From Massospora cicadina (Eukaryota; Entomophthoromycota; Entomophthoromycetes; Entomophthorales; Entomophthoraceae), in the NCBI GenBank assembly GCA_022478985.1, contig JAKSZP010005580.1, positions 39,990 through 103,989 on the forward strand: DNA of 64,000 nt, given 5' to 3'. Under the pieces are notes generated by a model. It ran no database searches, was not told the DNA's origin, and saw nothing but the letters and a program-made list of their open reading frames with translations. Position numbers and translations under genes: made by a program. This document shows, piece by piece, positions 55,516 to 64,000 of the stretch (its first letter is position 1; each line of letters opens with the position of its first letter).

Positions 55516-56838
55516 ACTGTAGTATATATAAACTGGCATCGCTAATGGGAAGAGGACCTGCAATTTATTAACACAGTATGGAAAGTTATAGTGGTTTGGA
55601 CTATACGGTACAAGATAATTTTGTGACATAGGGCTTCTCCTTGATACACTTTACAACAACTGATGGCCTTATAAACATCAAAGTATATCAATTATCAGTG
55701 GTGATATTGTTTCAGCTGTTCATACATCTTCCTAAATCCGCCTTGACCATAAATTTGTTGATCTTGAGGATCAGGTCTTGTTGTTTCATCAGGTACATTA
55801 TCAAGGTTTTTCTTCCAAAATAAAATAAGCTTTATTATTTGACAATGGTACTACTCATTGGTCAGTCCAGAGCGTTCTGTACCTCCACTGGTTTGTTTCT
55901 AAATTGTTAATTTAACATTTATTGTTGAGTCTGTCCACCATCTCAGTGGTCAGCGCTATGGTAGGAAATTATATTTTAAAGGTGAACTGTTGCTTCTTGT
56001 TGGGTCAATGTTGAAATCTAAAATCATAATCTTGAATTACAAACGCCAAAAGGGCTAATAATTCTTCTGGCTCCTTAAGTTTTTGAAACCATCCAAAAAA
56101 TAGTGGTTTTTTAAACTTTAAAACGAACCTTGTGGACATAGATTCTAAAGTGTTTGCATGCGTAGATGATTAACAATTATTCATATTAAATCATATCATA
56201 CTTTATTCATGTACATCTAGCATTTGACTATATTAAAACATGGGGAGCTACACCCTCACATTGTCAAGTGGGATAGCGCAGCCCACATGGAGGTGTGGAT
56301 TGTATTAATTTAGATTTTAAATTATTTTTCAAGTTAAGATACACTAGTACCATCAGGAGGTGAGAAAAATTCACAGTTTGTCAAAAGCCAGTTGGCTGTT
56401 GGTTATCCAATCAAATAGGGTCCCATTATAAAGAGATGGAACAATAAATCCCTATTTTACTGAAATACTTTTGATCTTCAGTAGTAGTTGACCATTACTA
56501 TAAAGACTTGGACGTCTCACTTACTGGTTGGTAATTTCCATACTTTCACAGGCCTCTACTCTAGCCAGCCAAGTTTATAATCCCTAATTGCTAAAGACAG
56601 ATACCAGATACTCGAGTATCTTTAATGAAATTTTACTTTTTGGTTTGATCTTTAGAATGTAAGCGGCAACCCAGTTGAAGAATTTTAAATGCTATAAGTG
56701 TTTTCATTCTCATAAAACGTTTATGTAATCTAAGTAAAATAGGACAAAAGAGATTTTTTATCACCTGATATTACATCTAAGACCCATTAGAAGGTAGCAG
56801 GGGAATTGAATTGCCTTAAAAAATTCCAAATGGATTGG
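55516..56838. other. No recognisable gene
   Basis: AT-rich. A 40-codon minus-strand stretch near 56020-56140 (with LKEPEELLALLAFVIQDYDF) is open and of protein-like composition but matches nothing I know. It could belong to an old copia-type gag. Confidence 0.35.
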
Positions 56839-57050
56839 TGTTGAATTTTACAATTAAAGGGATAGTTGGCCATGCCTTCATAGGCTACAAGAGTATTAGT
56901 ATTGGTAGCGTCAGCATTCTTTCTAGTAGAATACCCCGTCAATAAGGCAATTAGCTCTTTGGCTTCTGTTAGTGGAATTCTTGGTCGCTAAGGCTATAAT
57001 AACCTTGACTGAATATAAAGGGGATTAGCCTAAATAATGTTCAGCGGCCC
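56839..57050 (-). repeat. Element E left LTR, first part
   Basis: TGTTGAATTTTACAATTAAAGGGATAG corresponds in parts to TGTTGGGTTTTTGGGTAACAGGATAG at 62021. The match continues through the AGCGTCAGCATTC / AGCGGTCAGCAATC region to GCGGCCC / GCGGTCCC, where F is inserted. Confidence 0.65.
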
Positions 57051-57649
57051 TGTCAGGACATGGGGGGAAACTCATGACTGAACCATCGTTAATTCAGGTC
57101 CCTGAAGCCCCCAGCAAGTTAGTAGGCCCTAAGGGCCTAATCAAGCTAAAATAGTAGCTGAAGTAGTTGAGAATTGATGGGCTTATTTAAATAGAGCTTT
57201 AAGGTATTTATAGTTCTTCAAAGCTAAAAGTGGGATAGGAAATGGGATATGGGATAGGCAGGTAGTGTGAGATAGGCAACAAATGTCTGGGGGCTGGGAG
57301 AGCTCGGCATCAGTTGCAATAAAAAGATATATAAAAATTGCTTAATAATACAAAGGAGATTTTGATTATCCTCAGAATATATGCCATTAAATCCTAAAAT
57401 GGAAATTTGATTGGTTTTAGCATCAATATAGGATTCTGCCATAACCCAATTGATTGGTCAACATCATAGGAATTAGTCACCGGTGTCACTTTGAGATATT
57501 AGATTAAAATTAAATACTATTTGAATCAATCCCTTTTACTTTGGATTGGGCTCAAACCAAATCATTAGGGAGCTCAATTTGGCATTCACCAAAAGGTGAG
57601 TCATGATCACTATATTAGGCTTCCCACAATAAAGGGATAATCCTCAACA
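57051..57649 (-). repeat. Element F left LTR
   Basis: TGTCAGGACATGGGGG to TCCTCAACA. It shares with 58653-59251 the CTGAAGCCCCCAGC block and an AAGGCCTAAT-like block. The TTTATAG stretch near 57211 is a possible promoter site. Confidence 0.72.
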
Positions 57650-57889
57650 AAACCCCTTACAAGTCTCAGTAGAGGTCAGAGCCAAAGCGCGGCCATCAGA
57701 TTTGGGCGGCAGAGTTTGGTATGGCATCAGAAGCAGTTAAGATACTGGTGCTCATATTTTTATAAAATAGAGAATCCAACTAGCATGTTGTATAGGGCAA
57801 GATAGTAGGTGCGGCCACAACAGAGAGATATGGCAAGCATCATCAGGAAGTGGGCCTGGCTCTGGAGAGTGACCCTGGAAAGATCATCA

Positions 57890-58215
57890 GCATAAGAGCC
57901 GGCATTGAGAAGGGGTTCTGGAAAGAGAATAGGTGGCGGGCAACTGAATGACTGGCTGAGTTTAGAAGATCATTGCATGGGAGCTGGCATCAGGAAGAGA
58001 TCCAGAAAGAAGATATGTGGCGGCACAACTTAATGCCTGGCTGTTTTGAGAGCCTATTGGCATGAATTGCTGATATTTAAATAAAAAAGTGGGAAAAGAT
58101 CCCAGCATTGGAAATTGTACCCAGAAAGAGCATTGGCATTGGAGCTGGCATCAGGAAAAGGTCTCAGAAAGAAAATAGGTAGCGGGGAAACTTAATACCT
58201 GGCCAATTTTGAGTG
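57890..58215. repeat. Element F internal tandem repeat, three or four units
   Basis: A unit of about 85-110 bp reads GGAGCTGGCATCAGGAAG...TCCAGAAAGAA...TAGGTGGCGG...ACTTAATGCCTGGC...TTTGAG...ATCATTG. It starts near 57897, 57978 and 58139, with a partial unit before. Units differ by substitutions and short indels. Non-coding. Confidence 0.65.
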
Positions 58216-58652
58216 ATCATTGTCATTGATTTCTGGCATTAGAAATTGGACCCAGAGAGTGATTTTTATTAAATTAAAATTAGTTTCAGTAAAGTAAATA
58301 AACTATTTAATTAAGTATTTATTATAAAAACATTGGGGAATAGCCCTGAAGATTTGATTCAACAGTGTTGTCACACCTGATCCTACTTGATTATTTTGGG
58401 GATCTTTTGGTCCCCTCATCCTGGTTTAGACGCTTTTGGAGAGTCATGCAGGAGCCAGGGTAACCTGGGCTTGGCCGCCCTGTTTATAAACGAATCAGAC
58501 CAGTTGAGGGAACCCATCAATTGATGATACTGCATCCCTCATGGTCTTGAGCTCTGAGATGACAAGAAAGCCAGGATGAGGACCATTCCTCCTCATATTT
58601 GGGTTATAGCCCTCACGGGGGACTCAAGGGCACCTGGAAGGGAGCGCCAGTT

Positions 58653-59251
58653 TTTCAGGACATGGGGGAGCAACTCCTAATCAGCCAATTGTTAATTCAG
58701 AGTTCTGAAGCCCCCAGCGAGTTATTAGGCACTAAGGGCCTAATAATAGCTAAAAATAGGAACTGGAGTAGGTGAGAAACGATGGCCTTATTTGAATAGA
58801 GCCTCGAGGTATTTATAAGTTCTCAAGGCTAAAAGTTGGATAGGAAAGGGGATTTGGGATAAAAGGTAGTGGGAACTATGCAAAAAATGCTTAGGGCAAG
58901 AATTATCTCAGCAGTGGGTGCCAAATAAAGGATATATAATAATTACTTACTAATACAAAGGAGATTATGATCCTCATCATATTTTCTAAAGAATTCCAAA
59001 ATGGCTATTTGACAGGGTCTTAACATTGGATGGGACTTGGCACAACTCAATTGATTGTTCATCATCCTTAGCATTAGTTGCTGGTGTTGAATAAAGGCAC
59101 TAAATTAATATTAAGTATTTTCAAAGTTGATCCACAATATTTTTTATCAGGCTCAAACCCAAGTCAATGGGGAGGCTAATTTAGCATTTGCCAATAGGTG
59201 AGTTGCAACTCCTAGTTGAGGATTCCCCCAATAATGGTAAAATTCTGACTA
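58653..59251 (-). repeat. Element F right LTR
   Basis: Partner of 57051-57649, differing by scattered substitutions. It is followed immediately by GTCCCAAGAG, the resumed left LTR of element E. Confidence 0.72.
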
Positions 59252-59790
59252 GTCCCAAGAGAACTAATGAATTTTAAATAAACATCAGTATGTGAAAAAT
59301 TATCTATTTAAGAAATAAACATCAAAACCAAAGAAAAAGCAAAAATAAAGCAGTGTGGGGTGTATTACAGGTTAAGATCTGGAAGTGAACTAAAATAATG
59401 AATCCTAGTCTGTTATTAAGAAGATTTTGGATGAGGGCCTATAATGGATAGCGTTATGGTATTGGGTGAGTGAGGCAATTTTGAATAATCTCTCCCTATT
59501 ATTTGTTACAATAATATCGCATGGACCATGGTGTCAAATTAATCCTATATATTGGTGGGGCACTCTGAGGTGATTCATTTCAAATTTTATTTTGGTCATA
59601 AATCTTGCGTTATTACTAAGATTGCTTGGTGCTTATGAACCCTAACGTTGATGATAGTTTTAGCCTCAAAACTGATAAAGCATCAAATATTAAGCAAAAT
59701 TAGTCATAGATATAATCTAAAATCAGTGGAAATGATAAACAAGTTGCATGCATAAAGTTTAGTCTTCACCTAAATAATTAAAGCTCAATA
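59252..59790 (-). repeat. Element E left LTR, second part
   Basis: Begins GTCCCAAGAGAACT, matching 62225-62238, and continues in parallel through GTTAAGATC/GTTAAGATT, TTGTTACAATA and GATAAAGCAT to a CTTCACCTAAA block (59774-59784 against 62735-62745). Confidence 0.65.
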
Positions 59791-60439
59791 TAGAAACTTT
59801 CAAGCCTTAACTAGGGGTGACAATAATTTTGTCAGGGTCTGCTAGCCTCTTTAAAGTCCTAAAATTACCAGAGTTAAGATGAGTGTGATAAACCAATACA
59901 GTTGAATTGTATGTCAGCCTAGAGAGGATGAGGTTGGTTACAGTTTCAATATCGGTGGGTAGTTGGTAGTATGATATTTTTTTCGTTGAAATAATTTAAG
60001 ATTTTATTTACCTTGACCAGCTTGATTTTTTAAGGTGAGAATCCCAAGAGTTTAGCACTTCATCCCACTCAGGAATATAAGCTTCATCTCAGCATTAGGG
60101 CTGAAAGACAGTGTATAAAACAGAATACATTTTTAGAGGATTGCTTGAGTTAGGCTTAGCCTTAGGTTTACAGGTGATGTGGCATTTCTTCTATGTTCAA
60201 AGTTAACGAAATTCTGAGAAAAAATTGACAAGATTTTTGGAAAGCTATGCAACCATCCAGTTATACAATTTGTTAAATGAAAGTTCACCATTATGACTGG
60301 TAAAAGCAAAATTTAATTGGGAGAATTAGTTTGGCAGATTTAAGGTGAGCATTAAAATAGCAAAGGGAAAGCATTTTATATGCTAGTCCAGTTGACGTGT
60401 TGGCTGTGGCAAGAAATCTTAATTATGGCCTTGCTTTAA

Positions 60440-60720
60440 ATCAAAATAGCGGTCAGGTGGGTAACAGATTGCTTTATTCATTGGATGAAAGTTAATAGCA
60501 TTAACAGATATATATTAACATAATTCTGGGGGCGTTGTGTTGGAAATGTAATAAAATCATCAACATAGGAAATAAAAATGGCAGTCTTATCTTGACTGAC
60601 GGATTGAAAAAGCATGAGATCATAGGTACAGTTTCACTAAAAGCAGTTTGGTGACATCTTTTTGAACTCATATACATTTGATTGAAGTAGGGTTGAAATT
60701 TTTACACAAATAGGAAAACC
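60440..60720 (-). pseudogene. Element E reverse transcriptase fragment (copia-like)
   Basis: On the minus strand one frame reads VYEFKK, a gap with two stops, then YDLMLFQSVSQDKTAIFISYVDDFITF. YVDD is encoded at 60556-60567. The distance and the D-x-x-L-F...Y-V-D-D pattern are those of Ty1/copia RT rather than Ty3/gypsy, which has YLDD and different flanks. The evidence is one motif and its neighbourhood, so the class is provisional. Confidence 0.42.
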
Positions 60721-60894
60721 TAAAACTTTTAGTTAAGTTATTAGAAAAAAATATCTTGAAGTAAATAAATTTCCAATAAGACAAATTTAGCTTTGAGGGT
60801 CCTCAGTTTGTCTGACATGAGTGAACTATCTGAATTCTCAGTGGCATTGGCTAAAAAAAGAAATGGGCGCGAAGGAAACTATTTTGGTTGGTTC

Positions 60895-61575
60895 AATGCT
60901 GTTGTTGTAACAGCATGAAGTCTCAGCGCAGAGAAATATGAGGGGCACAGAGGCTTATGGTTTAGCTGTTTTGTTCTCATTAAAAGAACATCAAAGCTTT
61001 TGCTTAGAGAGACAAATGGCCTAGAAGTATTCAGGTTAATTGTTCTAAATTTTAATGAAATAGAGAGGGGCCTTGGCACAGTGTAGCAAAAAGGGAGAGG
61101 AGACTGCTGGTTTAAAATTTACATTGTTGGAACAGCAAAGAGGCTTGATTTAGGGAAATGAGATGGGCTTGGAGGTATATGGTTTTTCTGTTATGATTTG
61201 TTGTCAGAACAGCAGTATGTATCAGTGCAGGGCAGCAAAAATGGTGTGGATGAATTTCATTTTGTTTGTTCCAACTTTGTTAGAACAGTGGGGATCCTTG
61301 GAACATGTAAATTAAAAGGGTGCAGATACTTCTAAATTGGATGTTCTGTCATCAGAACAGCAAGGAGCCTTAGTGTAGGAAATGAGATAGGCATATGGTA
61401 TTTGGTTTGGCTGTCCAATTTATATTGTTGGAACAGTGGTAAATATCAGTTCAAGGCAATGAAGTAGGTTAAAGGCTTTCAGTATGTTTGATCCAAATTT
61501 TATTGCCTGAATAATAAGGAGCCTTAGAACAGGGAAGCAAAAGTGGCGCATAAACTTCTGTTCAGCCAGTTTTAT
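60895..61575. repeat. Minisatellite-like array of about 75-bp units in element E
   Basis: About nine diverged units start near 60901, 60978, 61055, 61133, 61203, 61279, 61352, 61428 and 61502. A typical unit is TTGGAACAGCAAGGAGCCTT, then AG, CAGGGAAGCAAAAATGG, a variable part, and GGTTTGGCTGTTCCAA-like text. The unit ends (CTGTTCCAA ... TTGGAACAG) are complementary, so each junction can form a small hairpin. No frame is conserved across units. Confidence 0.7.
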
Positions 61576-62020
61576 TTCATCTGTATTGTTGATTATGTTA
61601 TTTCACGCGCTATAGAATTGTTTCAGGTGTCCTTAAGATGGTTGATAGCATCAAAGATGGTGTAATAAAGGGACTTGTACTTTTATTTCATGTTTTAAAT
61701 TAAAATGGCTGTATTTATATTTTAACGTCTGATATCTCTTTTTCTTTGGCACACTGATAAGCAGTTGTCCAATCAAAAATTTCCTTCTTGATTTTTTGAA
61801 AGCTTTGTCAAGTTGTTCATAACTAGGTAATTCATTAGTTTACTTGATCTGTCAGCTCCTACTACGTCTGGGGTTGTTAAATATTATTTATGGAAGAGGA
61901 ATCTTTTATTGGAGCGGACCTTTGGTGAAAACTCATTTTTTTCTTATTGCTGAGATAATTTAACTTTTCAATAGTATGTCATTGCTGCGTAGCTATGGAA
62001 GAATCTAGATAAAGCACCAG

Positions 62021-62765
62021 TGTTGGGTTTTTGGGTAACAGGATAGTTGTCCAGTCCTTAAAATCTACAAAAATTAGCCTTAGCGGTCAGCAATCTTCTT
62101 AGTGGGATACTCAATCACTAAGATAATTTTTGGTTATACTTAGTGGAATGCTTTTATCACTAAGGCAAAGGTCAGTTTTTACCATATATATAATGGAATT
62201 TTTTCCTAACTAAAGGTTTGGCGGTCCCAAGAGAACTTCCAACTTTTATATAGACATAAGTAAATGAAATTTATTTATCTACTGGATGACATATATATAT
62301 ATATAGTACCAGAGAAAACCAATAATAAAACTAATGTGGGAAATTTTAGGTTAAGATTTGTTGATAAAATAAGGATAGCAATCCTAGTATGATATTAAGA
62401 AGCCTATAATGAGGGCATATGATGTATAATGTTATGTAGCAACTGGGTTAGATGATTCTTAAGCAAGGTCTCTCCACATTATGTTGTTACAATAGTAATA
62501 CAGTGATTAGAGTGTCAAATTAATAATATCTGTCATTAAAGCGCTGATAGCGATCTATTACAACTATCATTTGATCACAACTTTGGTGTTATATAAAAGA
62601 TCGTTAGTTGCTTTAAACCCCAATGTTGATGTGAATTTTGGCCTTAGGCCTGATAAAGCATTAATGATATTAGTCATAATAATAATTGTTGGAATTAATA
62701 AAAATCAAACAAGATGGGAATCTAGAGTTGAAGCTTCACCTAAAACTTGTAAGGCACAGGTTCTT
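62021..62765 (-). repeat. Element E right LTR (5' LTR in minus orientation)
   Basis: Uninterrupted partner of 56839-57050 plus 59252-59790. It contains a short (AT)n tract (62291-62306). The minus-strand end CCCAACA is followed by C and the primer site TGGTGCTTTATC. Confidence 0.65.
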
Positions 62766-63424
62766 GCCAATACATGAAAATGAGTTGGGCAGCACCAGCC
62801 ATGTCATCAACTACATGACTGATAGTCCTGCAGAGAATCACCTTCTCACCAAAGCGACATTTCCCAAATTTCCAATGCATTCACAGACTAGAGTCCTGGC
62901 GATGCTGCAAGCAAGCAGTAAGGACTGTCCCCATGATAATGCTGCAAAATGAGGCTAAAGCCTGGCCTAGCTCACTTGTGGAGCTCATGGTTCAGGTTAT
63001 TCTCAATTAAATTTATTATCAAAATAAAACTTCTTTTTTAGAGAAAGCAAACATAAATTTTATTTGTTTTTCTGATTGAGAAAATAAAACTGTATTTGCA
63101 GTTGCCGTTTTCTTGTTTTTAGAGCATTTCTCATGAGTTAAATATATTAAACTCTAAATTAAGCTCTCAAGAAATAACTACACTTTTGCACATTCAAATC
63201 TTGAGTCTCACATAATGAAAACTCTGAGGATTTGAGATACCGGGCATTTGATGCACCAGATCAATCCTCATTTGTGAATCCCCAAATTCTTAACTATGAC
63301 TTCTGTTACAAGTGGTTCTTGTGATTGGTCCAACTTCTGAAATATGACCTCCAAATTCGTGCAAAAATTCAAATTGATATTTATGAGGTTGATGTGCGAA
63401 TCCAGCTGGCACCAATCCATCACA
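62766..63424. repeat. Probable 3' LTR region of the chromovirus at the window edge
   Basis: No gene. On the minus strand, the chromodomain stop (63451) is followed by ACAAGGGGGTGATG, a polypurine-tract-like run, and then TGATGGATTGGTGCC, a possible LTR start near 63419-63424. Its other end may be cut by element E. The second copy would lie outside the window, so this is inference. Confidence 0.35.
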
Positions 63425-63450
63425 TCACCCCCTTGTGAATCCAAAAACTC

Positions 63451-64000
63451 CTAAATCTTCTTGGGGCAGTGTGGACACTCCTTAGGTGTTTGCCAGGACA
63501 CTTCCTCCACTGGGCATTCCTTCCATCTTACCAGAAATTTCTTGTGATCCCTGACACAACGCTCCTTCAGGATCTGCTCAACATCATATTCCTGGTTGTT
63601 CTCCTCCCGTGGGTTCAGTGGCACAGGCTGCTCTGGTCCTTTCCCTCAGAATCCTCAAAGCTGAGACCCATGGATAACTGGATGGGCTTTTGACCCTTCC
63701 AGAAGGTCCAATTCAAATGCTACCTTGCTAATAACCTGGATCACCCTATATGGGCCTAAGAACTTTAGTCCAAGTTTCCGGCTCTTCACTGGTGCTGCAT
63801 AATTTTTTGCCACAACCAATACCCAATCCCCTGGAGCAAACAATGTTCTGGCGCTCTTCGTCAATCCACATATCATCTTTGCCACACTGTGGCATACTCC
63901 AGGTTGGTTCTATCTCCTTCCAATCTCATCCCATCTTCATGATAGTTCATCTGTCCTCTGGAATACTCTTCCGTTTGATCCCCCATCCAACGCTGGATTA
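63451..64000 (-). pseudogene. Ty3/gypsy chromovirus integrase C terminus with chromodomain, partial
   Basis: The minus strand enters at the window edge and reads LFAPGDWVLV, KLGLKFLGPYRVIQVISKVAFELDL and a HPVIHGSQL block (63655-63885), the standard integrase C-terminal region. After one frame change near 63640 follows a well-preserved chromodomain, EYDVEQILKERC...KKFLVRWKECP...EVSWQ (63480-63591), ending at a stop at 63451. Chromodomains in these elements guide integration to marked chromatin. Only one break is seen in the visible part, so this copy is better preserved than the fossil at 11.6-12.4 kb. Confidence 0.8.

Larger units (their letters stand above)
57051..59251 (-). mobile_element. 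Element F: short non-autonomous LTR element nested in the left LTR of E
   Basis: Two direct repeats of 599 bp each (57051-57649 and 58653-59251) enclose about 1 kb without any coding frame, a TRIM/LARD-like layout. Minus orientation is suggested by TGGCGCTCCCTTCCAGG (58629-58645, minus), a primer-site-like sequence two bases inside the right repeat. Target duplication: GGCCC before, GTCCC after. The other LTR of E has the uninterrupted GCGGTCCCAAGAGAAC at 62221-62236. F must be mobilised by enzymes of another element, if at all. Confidence 0.72.
56839..62765 (-). mobile_element. Element E: LTR retrotransposon, probably copia-type, deleted
   Basis: Two LTRs of about 750 bp: the right one at 62021-about 62765, the left one split into 56839-57050 and 59252-about 59790 by element F. 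Minus orientation is indicated by TGGTGCTTTATCTAG, one base inside the right LTR (62005-62019, minus), a good primer-binding site. The internal region is only about 2.2 kb, holding an RT fragment and a tandem array, so most of pol is missing. The outer end of the right LTR is approximate. Confidence 0.65.

Noticed and set aside
1..64000. CRISPR arrays, bacterial operons, rRNA genes
   Set aside because: No spaced identical short repeats, ribosome-binding sites or rRNA-like conserved stretches were seen. Splicing and LTR elements show a eukaryotic genome.

Overview
This is a stretch of eukaryotic nuclear DNA: AT-rich, gene-poor and built almost entirely of old, mutated transposable elements nested in one another. 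The spliced nucleotidase gene, a mariner element of the kind common in invertebrates, and an uncharacterised repeated protein family known mostly from arthropods and other invertebrates point to an invertebrate animal. The species is not identifiable from the sequence, and a fungal or protist host is not strictly excluded.

The only intact gene seen is a three-exon 5'-nucleotidase/metallophosphoesterase gene on the minus strand (1467-3553), clearly richer in G+C than its surroundings. To its right lie a mariner copy (about 3.9-5.2 kb), a 2.5 kb DNA element with terminal inverted repeats near 280 bp that carries a broken member of the uncharacterised family (6.5-9.1 kb), and a chromodomain-integrase fossil (11.6-12.4 kb, minus).

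Four Ty3/gypsy-type LTR elements follow. D (15105-21684) has 5-bp target duplications and a collagen-like stretch in Gag. A (22196-about 40545) is split by B (28036-34557, minus strand, perfect TATAT duplication). C (45802-55515) is the fullest. A and C both carry a related antisense reading frame between pol and the 3' LTR. All four share one primer-binding-site type. At 56.8-62.8 kb a probable copia-type element E (minus) holds a 75-bp tandem array, and its left LTR is interrupted by a short non-autonomous LTR element F; the right LTR of E preserves the empty site. The right edge of the window holds another chromovirus integrase and chromodomain (minus), running out of the window.

The most unusual signal is a set of five tiny insertions (15-25 bp) that share the 3' core CTAGTACT plus an A tail. 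Each is flanked by a target duplication of about 14-17 bp, and all lie inside decayed LTR elements. They look like products of target-primed reverse transcription truncated to almost nothing, and they are younger than the elements they sit in.

All boundaries and similarities were read by eye, without alignment software or database search.
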